From Blautia sp. An81 (GTDB lineage Bacteria; Bacillota; Clostridia; Lachnospirales; Lachnospiraceae): a stretch of DNA of 64,000 nt. Made by a program: the position numbers and the translations under genes. Shown in pieces: positions 8,716 through 16,201 of the stretch. The stretch spans positions 80,814 to 144,813 of the forward strand of contig NZ_NFHH01000010.1 in NCBI RefSeq assembly GCF_002161285.1, written 5' to 3'. The notes below the pieces were generated by a model. It ran no database searches. It saw only the letters and a list, made by a program, of their open reading frames with translations, and had not been told where the DNA came from. The stretch's first letter is position 1; each line of letters opens with the position of its first letter.

Positions 8716-9743
8716 ATTTTTCCTCCATTCCCTCTTTTTGGATCATATCCTTCATCTTCCTCTGTATTCCATATATCTAAATATTTTCCAACAATCTCCA
8801 ACTCGTCCATATAAATGCAGTTCTTCATACTGCCTTCCTTTACTTCCCGGCAGCACTCTTTAAAATCCATCCACTTTACCGCCTCTACTTCAGATTCCTG
8901 AAGAATCAGTTTTTCCTCATCTACCGGTCTGGCATATATATAGACTGCACTTATCTCATAATCCTGGAAAGGCTTTCCATAAAATACATCTTCAAAGTAT
9001 GCTTTACGCATGCCTGCCAAATGAAGGTCTTTCTCCTCTGCCCGGATTCCCAGCTCTTCCTCAAGCTCTCTCAAGGCGGCAGGAAGATAGGCGTCTCCTG
9101 CGGCTACATGGCCTGCAGAAGAAATATCATAGCACCCGGGATTAGAATCTTTCATCAGACTTCTCTTCTGGAGCAGAAGGTCCCAGCCGCTTTTCTGATT
9201 TCTTCGGACGATCCAGATATGAGAAGTGGGATGAAGGCTGCCATCCAGATGAGCCACGCCACGTTCCCGGACGATGCCCGATACACTTCCGTCTTCCCTG
9301 AGAATATCGAAAAGCTCCAGAGATTTTCCGTTCAAAGAGGCCAGTTGAAGGATATTTCTCCTGTCCAGGATCACTTTCAAAGAAAAGAAAGGACCGTCAT
9401 CCATCAGAAGCCGAAAACAGATCTTTTCCTCCTCTCCTGCAACCTTATTCAAGACTTCGCCTGCGTTTTCCCAGGAAACAATATTCGCGGATTTTTCTTT
9501 TTCCATGGAATCAGAGCCGTGAGCGCTGAATAAAAACACGTATTCCGTGAATTTTCCCTCTCTGACCAAAGTAAGGATTCCTCTGGCCTTCCAGGATAGA
9601 GCTGGATTGTTTTCTCGTATTTTATCCGTTCTTAGCAGACATTCCTCCGGACTTTCTCCTTCTTTCACGGCTTCTTTTATGATCCGGTACTTTCCCCTCT
9701 GATTTAAAACACAGAGGATACTCAGCTTTTCTGTCATTTCCAT
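8706..9743 (-). CDS. tandem Nudix protein: degenerate N-terminal Nudix unit plus IDI-like Nudix hydrolase
   Basis: About 345 residues. ATG at 9743 is preferred because GGGG lies just upstream; ATG codons at 9752 and 9737 are alternatives. The N-terminal ~150 residues resemble a Nudix fold of the MutT type (SILCVLNQRGKY, then LTLVREGKFTEYVFLFSA) but lack the catalytic REXXEE helix. The C-terminal half (from about residue 160) carries HIWIVRRN, then the Nudix box GHVAAGDAYLPAALRELEEE followed by LG, close to the isopentenyl-diphosphate isomerase-like group. The substrate is unknown. It is transcribed together with the downstream LacI regulator. Confidence 0.75.
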   Translation of the reverse strand: MEMTEKLSILCVLNQRGKYRIIKEAVKEGESPEECLLRTDKIRENNPALSWKARGILTLVREGKFTEYVFLFSAHGSDSMEKEKSANIVSWENAGEVLNKVAGEEEKICFRLLMDDGPFFSLKVILDRRNILQLASLNGKSLELFDILREDGSVSGIVRERGVAHLDGSLHPTSHIWIVRRNQKSGWDLLLQKRSLMKDSNPGCYDISSAGHVAAGDAYLPAALRELEEELGIRAEEKDLHLAGMRKAYFEDVFYGKPFQDYEISAVYIYARPVDEEKLILQESEVEAVKWMDFKECCREVKEGSMKNCIYMDELEIVGKYLDIWNTEEDEGYDPKRGNGGKICR

Positions 9744-9822
9744 ACACCCCATTGGCTATTTATTCTATCTCTTAGTTTACCTGATTTTCAAAAAATTTCA
9801 ATTTTTCTTTTCCTAACATCTA

Positions 9823-9851
9823 TTGACACTTATGTGCTCATAGTATATAGT
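9823..9851 (+). promoter_or_regulatory. promoter of the YtrA-type regulator/ABC operon
   Basis: TTGACA (9823-9828) and TATAGT (9846-9851) are 17 bases apart, a near-consensus vegetative promoter. The AT-rich repeat tagtatatagtgtgtatata over the -10 could be the autoregulatory GntR/YtrA site. Confidence 0.7.
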
Positions 9852-9896
9852 GTGTATATATAAACATCACACTACAGACTGGAGGTACAGCTCTCT

Positions 9897-10271
9897 TTGA
9901 ACATACTTATATCAAACACTTCCGACAGTCCCCTCTATCAGCAGATTAAAGAACAGATCAAGGATTCCATTTTACGGGAGGAACTGAAGGAAGGAGATCC
10001 CCTTCCTTCTATCCGCTCTTTTGCAAATGATCTGAAGGTCAGTGTGCTGACTATACGGAGGGTTTATGAGGAGTTGGAGAAAGAAGGCTTTGTCACAAGT
10101 CAGGTGGGAATTGGAACCTTTGTATCTGCCGGCAACGCAGAACTTCTCCGGGACTCCAGACGTCGGCTTGTGGAGGAAAAAATGCAGGATATGATCGATA
10201 CTGCCCGGTCTCTGGGCATCACTAGAGAAGAATTAAATGCCATGATGGAAATTCTATACGAGGAGGAGTGA
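9897..10271 (+). CDS. GntR-family regulator, YtrA subfamily
   Basis: A 124-residue repressor that begins with TTG at 9897, eleven bases after GGAGG; no in-frame ATG fits. Residues 8-75 are the GntR winged helix (SPLYQQIKEQIKDSI, LPSIRSFANDLKVSVLTI, then VYEELEKEGFV). The short helical tail of ~45 residues instead of an effector domain defines the YtrA group. Such proteins repress their own operon, which here includes the ABC ATPase and permease immediately downstream. They usually respond to cell-envelope stress or antibiotics; the inducer here is unknown. Confidence 0.88.
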   Translation: MNILISNTSDSPLYQQIKEQIKDSILREELKEGDPLPSIRSFANDLKVSVLTIRRVYEELEKEGFVTSQVGIGTFVSAGNAELLRDSRRRLVEEKMQDMIDTARSLGITREELNAMMEILYEEE

Positions 10272-10275
10272 AGAA

Positions 10276-11154
10276 ATGGATATGGTTTTAGAGGTGACTG
10301 GGTTGAATAAATCTTATGACAGTTTTTCTCTGAAAGATGTGAGCTTTTCCCTGCCTGTGGGCTGCATTACCGGATTTATCGGGATAAACGGCGCCGGAAA
10401 GACCACCACTCTTCGGTCCATTCTTGGCCTGGCCAGCGGGGGTACTGGAAATGTCCGTTTTTTTGGTACGGATATAAGAGAAAATGAAAGGCAGATCAAA
10501 GACCGCATCGGTGTAGTCCTGGACAGCGGCGGTTTCTATGAAGACCTGTCCCTGGATGAGATGAAGAAAATCCTTGCACCGGCTTATTCCTCCTGGTGTG
10601 AGCAGGATTACCGGTCTTATCTGGAAAGATTTTCCTTGAATCCAAAGGAAAAGATCAAAAATCTCTCCAGGGGAATGAAGGTGAAGTATGCCCTGGCTCT
10701 GGCACTCTCTCATAAGGCAGAGCTGCTGATCATGGATGAACCTACCAGCGGTCTGGACCCTTTATCCCGCATCCAGCTTCTGAATGTTTTGAGAGATTAT
10801 ATGGAACAGGGCGGAAAAGGCGTATTGTTTTCTACTCATATCACCTCGGATTTAGACAAAATCGCAGATATGCTGATTATGATAAATGAAGGGCGTATTG
10901 TATTCCAAGAAGAAAAAGACCAGCTTATGGACAGATATCGTATTATTAAAGGCAGTAAAGGGGATTTAAATGAAAATATCCGTAGTCTGTTTCTTAGTAT
11001 TCATGAAACGGATTTCGGTTTCACCGGCATGACCAGCCATGTTTCCCAAATACAGGAGCTCCTTCCTAATATCCTTTTAGAACGCCCTACAGTGGAGGAT
11101 ATCATGCTGAGTTATATAGAAGGGGGAAAAGAAAATGCTGCTGAATTTAATTAG
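10276..11154 (+). CDS. ABC transporter ATP-binding protein (YtrB/BcrA type)
   Basis: 292 residues with every ATPase element: Walker A GINGAGKTTT near residue 38, signature LSRGMKVKYALALAL near 135, Walker B LLIMDEPTSGLDP near 155 and the H-loop FSTHITSDL near 188. It energises the small permease encoded next, whose start overlaps its last 20 bases. The set matches regulator-linked exporters for antimicrobial peptides or cell-envelope stress (family knowledge). Transcription would be under the upstream YtrA-type repressor. Confidence 0.9.
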   Translation: MDMVLEVTGLNKSYDSFSLKDVSFSLPVGCITGFIGINGAGKTTTLRSILGLASGGTGNVRFFGTDIRENERQIKDRIGVVLDSGGFYEDLSLDEMKKILAPAYSSWCEQDYRSYLERFSLNPKEKIKNLSRGMKVKYALALALSHKAELLIMDEPTSGLDPLSRIQLLNVLRDYMEQGGKGVLFSTHITSDLDKIADMLIMINEGRIVFQEEKDQLMDRYRIIKGSKGDLNENIRSLFLSIHETDFGFTGMTSHVSQIQELLPNILLERPTVEDIMLSYIEGGKENAAEFN

Positions 11155-11773
11155 AAAAGATTTTATTCTGGTAAAAAAATACGTGCTTTTTATGGCTGCA
11201 CTCTGTTTACTATTGCCTCTTTTTCTGCTCTCCCGGCTGCCGGAATTTGCAGGACCTCTGACTTATTTTATCTCTGTAGTCTACTCCATATTTCTGCTTC
11301 TACAGTATGTTTTTCTGAAAGAATATCAGTCTCCCAAAGCATCCCTTCTCCTCTGTTCATCGCCTTATCCACGGCGGCTGATGGTACTTGGAAAGTATGC
11401 CTTCTGCCTGGTAATCTATACTGTCTGCACTTTGCTCTACCTGCTGGAATCTCTGCTCCTGCCCGGACTGGGAAGATTTCATGGGGGAATGGCTGTTCTG
11501 GTCTTTTCTATTATCACGGTTTTCTACGGCATTTACCTTCCCCTCCAATACCGCCTGGGATTTGAAAAGACGAAGTTTATTACTATGATCCTCATCATGG
11601 CCTGTCCCTTTCTGGCTCCTTTTGTTCTGAGCAAAGCTGATATGTTCAAAAGACTTATCCAGCCTTTGCCCCCGTCCCTTTTTTACGGCATGCTCTTATC
11701 TGTCAGCTTCCTGATGCTTATAGTATCCGCCTGCTTATCTGTCTATTTCTATGAGCATACAGATCTAGCCTAA
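11135..11773 (+). CDS. ABC-2-type permease subunit
   Basis: A 212-residue membrane protein with about six hydrophobic segments, including FMAALCLLLPLFLLSRL near the start and LLSVSFLMLIVSACLSVYFY at the end. It overlaps the ATPase gene by 20 bases. With the ATPase it would make a homodimeric ABC-2 exporter. The substrate is not predictable. The operon ends in a strong hairpin 26 bases downstream. Confidence 0.82.
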   Translation: MLLNLIRKDFILVKKYVLFMAALCLLLPLFLLSRLPEFAGPLTYFISVVYSIFLLLQYVFLKEYQSPKASLLLCSSPYPRRLMVLGKYAFCLVIYTVCTLLYLLESLLLPGLGRFHGGMAVLVFSIITVFYGIYLPLQYRLGFEKTKFITMILIMACPFLAPFVLSKADMFKRLIQPLPPSLFYGMLLSVSFLMLIVSACLSVYFYEHTDLA

Positions 11774-11798
11774 CCTGCTGCCTGTCAATGCAGCAAAA

Positions 11799-11843
11799 AC
11801 CCCCAGGATACAACAGTACCAGCGTCCTCTGTATCCTGGGGGT
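11799..11843 (+). terminator. terminator of the YtrA-type ABC operon
   Basis: Perfect 14-bp arms at 11799-11812 and 11830-11843, followed by aattttaattcttc. It directly follows the permease stop. Confidence 0.85.
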
Positions 11844-11858
11844 AATTTTAATTCTTCT

Positions 11859-12160
11859 TTATTCTTTTACTGTTTCCAGTGAAATATTTTCCCACTGCTG
11901 AAAGGAGATTTCTCTTTCATTTTTTTCCAGATAAATCCTGGTGGTAAACACTATTTCTCCCTGGTTTACAAAAATTTCTACAATAGAACTGTCGATCAGG
12001 ATCAGCAAGATTTCCGTATACGCAGGGCCTGCAGTCTGCTGAAGGAAACTGAACTGCCCGTAAGCGATATTTCCAGATCCGTAGGATATGACGATGCCTT
12101 GTATTTTTCCAGGCTGTTCCGGCAAAAGAAAGGCAGGACACCTACCCAATACAGAAAGGA
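11859..12160 (-). pseudogene. C-terminal remnant of a GH32 sucrose-6-phosphate hydrolase
   Basis: About 95 residues in one frame resemble the beta-sandwich end of GH32 enzymes (sucrose-6-phosphate hydrolase/invertase). The best match is ILIDSSIVEIFVNQGE followed by VFTTRIY, which is the conserved family tail. The catalytic five-bladed propeller is absent. Upstream the frame runs into the hairpin of the inositol operon, so it has no start of its own. It is a leftover of a lost gene between two working operons. Confidence 0.7.
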
Positions 12161-12205
12161 AAAAGCACTTGAATAGGGCAGTCTGTAGGACTTTCCTATA
12201 GAACC

Positions 12206-12280
12206 AAAAAGCTGCCCTATGAAACATATACCAGGAATATTTATCGATAAATATTCTAGAATTTTGTTTCATAAGGCAGC
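12206..12280 (-). terminator. large hairpin terminator of the inositol operon
   Basis: The segment 12211-12280 is a long imperfect inverted repeat: GCTGCC and TATGAAACA pair with their complements at the far end, and AATATTTATCGATAAATATT makes the inner stem. Read on the minus strand it ends in TTTTT (12206-12210). It starts ten bases after the iolE stop. Confidence 0.88.
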
Positions 12281-12289
12281 TATAAAGTT

Positions 12290-13189
12290 TTACAGTCCTG
12301 TATTTTCAGCAATATATTTTCTGGCCTTGATGGCGTATTCCAGAGGATTTGCTTTGGCAGGGTCCTGCTCCGCCTCTACCAGCAAGTATCCTTCATACCC
12401 AATCTCTTCCAGCACTTTGAAGATAGGGACAAATTCAATAGAGCCGTCTCCTGGAACAGTAAAGGCTCCTGCCCGCACCCCATCCAGGAAACTGAGTCCT
12501 TCTTCTTTTACTCTCTGAACCACTTCCGGACGGATATCTTTCAGATGCACATGTTTGATCCTGTCTGCATACTTTTTCACCATTTCCAGAGGGTCTGCAC
12601 CGCAGTACGCAAAGTGGCCGGTATCATAGAGAAGGCTTACATACTCCGGATCTGTGCCTTTCATAAGCCTTTCTACCTCATCTGGATCCTGGACAACTGT
12701 GCCCATATGATGATGGAAAGTAAGGGAGATGCCATATTCTTCTTTAGCGATTTTTCCCAGTCTGTTCAGACCGTCACAGAGGGTTTCCCACTCCTGATCA
12801 TTCATAACATATTTCTTTCCGAAAACCGGCGTGTCCTCCTGGCCCTGGACGCTGTAGCTCTGCTCAGAGGCACCGATAATCTTGGCGCCCATAGTTCTCA
12901 GAAATTCCAGCTGTGCACGAAATTCTTTCTCTACTTCTTCAAAGGGTTTTGTAAGGAGAAAGCTGGAAAACCACTGGTTACAGATTTCCAGGTTCCGAAG
13001 TTCCAAAGCTTTTTTCAGCACTTCTGTATCTTTGGGGTATTTATTTCCCACCTCTGAACCAGTAAATCCTGCCAGAGCCATCTCACTGACACACTGTTCA
13101 AAAGTATTTTCTCCTCCCAGATCCGGAAGGTCGTCATTGGTCCATGCAATAGGAGCGATTCCCAATTTTACTTTATTTTTATCCAGCAT
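12290..13189 (-). CDS. iolE: inosose dehydratase IolE
   Basis: A 299-residue TIM-barrel enzyme that removes water from 2-keto-myo-inositol, the second step of inositol breakdown. Family features: GIAPIAWTNDDLPDLG at residue 10, GFTGSEVGNKYP near 41, QWFSSFL near 72, EQSYSVQG near 108, and metal-site segments LTFHHHMG, LLYDTGHFAYCG and HVHLKDIR. It is the last gene of the iol operon, twelve bases after iolG, and is followed by the hairpin terminator. Confidence 0.93.
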   Translation of the reverse strand: MLDKNKVKLGIAPIAWTNDDLPDLGGENTFEQCVSEMALAGFTGSEVGNKYPKDTEVLKKALELRNLEICNQWFSSFLLTKPFEEVEKEFRAQLEFLRTMGAKIIGASEQSYSVQGQEDTPVFGKKYVMNDQEWETLCDGLNRLGKIAKEEYGISLTFHHHMGTVVQDPDEVERLMKGTDPEYVSLLYDTGHFAYCGADPLEMVKKYADRIKHVHLKDIRPEVVQRVKEEGLSFLDGVRAGAFTVPGDGSIEFVPIFKVLEEIGYEGYLLVEAEQDPAKANPLEYAIKARKYIAENTGL

Positions 13190-13201
13190 TGATCCTTCCT
13201 C

Positions 13202-14218
13202 CTATTCTCCCATAACCTCAGAAATTTTAACAGGACGGTGTTCCTGGCTGGATTTCTTAGCTGCAAGTCCCATAAGCACAGGCTTTAAGCCGTCATATAC
13301 ATTAAGGGGCGTCTCTTTATCGTTTTCAATAGCATCAATAAAGGCAGCGATTTCTTTGCCATAGGCGTCCATATATCTCTCCAGGAAGAAGAACATTGGT
13401 TTCTCTCCTGTAACTCCCTGAGCATTGCTGACTACCATGTTAGACTGGCTGTCATTGGAAATTGCAGCCATTCCTTCGGAACCGAAGACTTCTGCTCTCT
13501 GGTCATAACCATAAACAGCCTTTCTGCAGTTGTCGATCACCGCAATGGCTCCATTTTCCATTTTCAGAGTGATCACTGCTGTATCCACATCTCCAGCCTC
13601 TCCAATAGCAGGATCTACCAGATTTGCGCTCTGAACATAAACTTCTTCTGCATCACAGCCTGCCAGGAAACGAACCATGTCAAAATCATGGATTGTCATA
13701 TCCAGGAACATGCCTCCGGATACTTTTACGTAATCGATGCTGGGCGGTTCAGGGTCTCTGGAAGTAATCTTAATAATCTGAGGAGTTCCCACTTTTCCCT
13801 GAGCTACTGCTTCCTGAAGAGACTGGAAATTATGGTCAAAACGCCGGTTAAATCCTACCTGATATTTCAGGTTTGTTCCCTCCAGGGCCTTAATTACTTC
13901 CATGATCTTTTCTACATCATGATCAATAGGCTTCTCACAGAATACATGTTTTCCTGCCTTAATCGCTTCTACAGAAATAGGTGAATGCGTATCTGTGGAA
14001 GAGCAGATCAGCACTGCGTCAATCTCTGGGTCCTCAATGATTTCCTTATAATCTTTTGTAGTTTTTTCTACTCCCATGCTTTTTGCCCAGTCTGCTGTCT
14101 CTTCTGACAGAAAAGGATCTGCCACTGTCTTGATCTTTGCGTTAGGGACTCTTGTTGTGATACTGGTAATATGTACTCTCCCAATTCTTCCTGCTCCGAT
14201 AATACCTACCTTAACCAT
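13202..14218 (-). CDS. iolG: myo-inositol 2-dehydrogenase IolG
   Basis: About 338 residues from ATG at 14218 (AGGAGAAGG upstream); an upstream in-frame ATG at 14239 overlaps the previous gene. It oxidises myo-inositol to 2-keto-myo-inositol with NAD, the first pathway step. The Rossmann motif GIIGAGRIGRVH is at residue 5, the catalytic Lys in HVFCEKPIDHD near 95, and the Gfo/Idh/MocA C-terminal segment with GGMFLDMTIHDFDM near 165 supplies the Asp and His of the active site. It lies between the alcohol dehydrogenase gene and iolE. Confidence 0.92.
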   Translation of the reverse strand: MVKVGIIGAGRIGRVHITSITTRVPNAKIKTVADPFLSEETADWAKSMGVEKTTKDYKEIIEDPEIDAVLICSSTDTHSPISVEAIKAGKHVFCEKPIDHDVEKIMEVIKALEGTNLKYQVGFNRRFDHNFQSLQEAVAQGKVGTPQIIKITSRDPEPPSIDYVKVSGGMFLDMTIHDFDMVRFLAGCDAEEVYVQSANLVDPAIGEAGDVDTAVITLKMENGAIAVIDNCRKAVYGYDQRAEVFGSEGMAAISNDSQSNMVVSNAQGVTGEKPMFFFLERYMDAYGKEIAAFIDAIENDKETPLNVYDGLKPVLMGLAAKKSSQEHRPVKISEVMGE

Positions 14219-14232
14219 TCTTCCTTCTCCTT

Positions 14233-15384
14233 TTACCAAAGTTTTTTATAAATTTCTTTTACTTCTTCTTCGGTTATATCTCTCATAGTATTCTGAGGGC
14301 TTCCGCTTTCCATGGCGTCATGAGCCATTTTGTCGATCAATTCAAAAAATTTCTCCCGCTGGATCCCTGCGCCCTCCAGATCAGGGATATCCAGTTCTTT
14401 TACAAGGGCTTCTACTCCGGCCAGAAATTTTCTGCCAGCCTCTGCATCTGTATCATTTTCAGATGCGACTCCCACAGCTCTTCCAAGGTCCCCGAATCTT
14501 TCCTTTGCCCCAGAAAGAGCAAAAGTAAGACATTCTTTCATGAGCATGGCATTAGACAGTCCATGAGCTACATGGAACAGGGCTCCGATAGGACGGCTCA
14601 TACCGTGGATAACCGTCACAGAGGAATTATTAAAAGCAATCCCTGCTTCCAGGGCTGCCAGAGCCATTTGCTCTCTTGCCTCCTGGTCCTTTCCGTCTCT
14701 GTAAGCCTTTGGCAGATATCTGAAAATACGTTTTACTGCCGAAAGGGCAAAGGTATCGGACATAGGCTGGGCCTTTCTGGAAGTATATGCTTCTATTCCA
14801 TGGCAAAGTGCATCCAGACCTGTGGCCGCCGTAATTTTAGGCGGCGCAGTCATGGTAAATCTGGCATCGATCACTGCCATATCCGGCATAAGCACCCGCC
14901 CTTTCAGGAGCATTTTAATGTCCTTCTCTGTATCTGTGATAATCGTAAACTGGGTAGCCTCTGACCCGGTTCCTGCAGTTGTAGGAATGGCAGCCATAGG
15001 AGGAGTTTTTACCTGAATCTCTTTTCCCATGTAGTCAGAAATCTCTCCTCCAGACTCTGCCAGGGAGGCCACTGCTTTCATAGCATCAATAGCGCTTCCT
15101 CCACCCAGAGCGATGAGGAAATCACAGCTCTGTTCCTTGTATGCAGCCAGCCCTTTTTTTACCATAAGGTCTGTAGGCTCTCCTGTTATCTCACTGAAGA
15201 TGTAGTAATCTACCCCATGAGCTTTTAACACTTCTTCCAGTTTTTGACAGTTTCCCAGCTGGATCATCATCTGATCTGTAACGATAAATGCTTTTTTCCA
15301 AAAAGAGGCAAACCATGTTCCTGCCTGTTCCAATGCTCCCGGTCCTGAAATAATATGTCCCGGCATAATAAACTCTCTGGCCAT
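14233..15384 (-). CDS. iron-containing alcohol dehydrogenase within the iol operon
   Basis: A 383-residue group III dehydrogenase. It has the NAD loop ALGGGSAIDAMKA near residue 95, the TAGTGSEAT loop near 137, and metal ligands in DALCHGIEAYTS near 195 and HGMSRPIGALFHVAHG near 263-278. It sits between iolB and iolG, so it likely acts on a pathway aldehyde. In anaerobes that ferment inositol, malonate semialdehyde can be reduced to 3-hydroxypropionate, and this enzyme is a candidate (inference). A general alcohol dehydrogenase for redox balance is the alternative. Confidence 0.88.
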   Translation of the reverse strand: MAREFIMPGHIISGPGALEQAGTWFASFWKKAFIVTDQMMIQLGNCQKLEEVLKAHGVDYYIFSEITGEPTDLMVKKGLAAYKEQSCDFLIALGGGSAIDAMKAVASLAESGGEISDYMGKEIQVKTPPMAAIPTTAGTGSEATQFTIITDTEKDIKMLLKGRVLMPDMAVIDARFTMTAPPKITAATGLDALCHGIEAYTSRKAQPMSDTFALSAVKRIFRYLPKAYRDGKDQEAREQMALAALEAGIAFNNSSVTVIHGMSRPIGALFHVAHGLSNAMLMKECLTFALSGAKERFGDLGRAVGVASENDTDAEAGRKFLAGVEALVKELDIPDLEGAGIQREKFFELIDKMAHDAMESGSPQNTMRDITEEEVKEIYKKLW

Positions 15385-15402
15385 TTTTTTCTCTCCCTCT
15401 GT

Positions 15403-16188
15403 CTAAAACTCCGCCTCATGGAGCCATGTATATTTTTCGTCTTCGCAGCGGTCTGTCTGCAGCCAGGGATTTCCGTCAATGTGGCGGATCATCCAGCAGG
15501 TATACATCTGGAATCCCGGAGCCACTGCCTGTGGATGAAGCTCTCCTCCCGGAATGGCAGAGAAACTTCCTTCCACACTCTTAAACACCTGATCTCCTAC
15601 AAAGCTGGCGCCAAAGCCTTCCGGACGGTCAAACTTAAAATAATAAGTCTCTGGCTGGGGATGTCTGTGAGGCAGATATCCTGACCAATTTCCTCTGTCA
15701 TTGAGCACCTCTCCCAGGACCATATTAGACCAGGGAGCAATGTCGTGATCAAAGATGGTATTAACTCTTCTCTTTGCTACATTCCCAAATTTGCCCACAC
15801 AGGAATAACCCCAGGGAGCATCCTCCGGCTTATAGAGTTTTCCTGGAAATTCTTTCTCATTTTTTGTCCTCTGCACCAGAATCTCTGCCTCTGTATCTGC
15901 GGCAACAGAAACTTTTGCTCCGGTACACACATGAACGCACCAGGGTCCTTCTGTAAATACACTTTCCCGGCTCACCTGGGCCTTCTGGTCATCCCAGGAA
16001 AAGGTTATTTTTCCTTCCAGAAGCAGCACTGCTGTCTCTTCTCCTTCAAAACCAAATGTCCTGGTCTCACCTGCTTTCATACGATAAACACGGATGTCCA
16101 TCATCATATCTTTGTAGTCATTATCATAGGTAGTCAGGATTTTTTCTCCCTTTTCATCGAATTCCGGGTAACCAAATACTTTTCCCAT
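15403..16188 (-). CDS. iolB: 5-deoxy-glucuronate isomerase IolB
   Basis: A 261-residue double-cupin enzyme that converts 5-deoxy-glucuronate into 2-deoxy-5-keto-gluconate. Recognisable segments are DIRVYRMKAGET near residue 31, EGPWCVHVCTGAKV near 80, the HRHPQPETYYFKFDRPEGF metal site near 177-195 and GGELHPQAVAPGFQMY near 215. It is encoded fourteen bases after iolD in the operon. Confidence 0.93.
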   Translation of the reverse strand: MGKVFGYPEFDEKGEKILTTYDNDYKDMMMDIRVYRMKAGETRTFGFEGEETAVLLLEGKITFSWDDQKAQVSRESVFTEGPWCVHVCTGAKVSVAADTEAEILVQRTKNEKEFPGKLYKPEDAPWGYSCVGKFGNVAKRRVNTIFDHDIAPWSNMVLGEVLNDRGNWSGYLPHRHPQPETYYFKFDRPEGFGASFVGDQVFKSVEGSFSAIPGGELHPQAVAPGFQMYTCWMIRHIDGNPWLQTDRCEDEKYTWLHEAEF

Positions 16189-16201
16189 TTTGCTTCTCTC
16201 C

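Noticed and set aside
11917..12141. Alternative 74-codon minus frame within the GH32 remnant
   Set aside because: It is the shifted frame of the remnant; the GH32 tail match is in the other frame.
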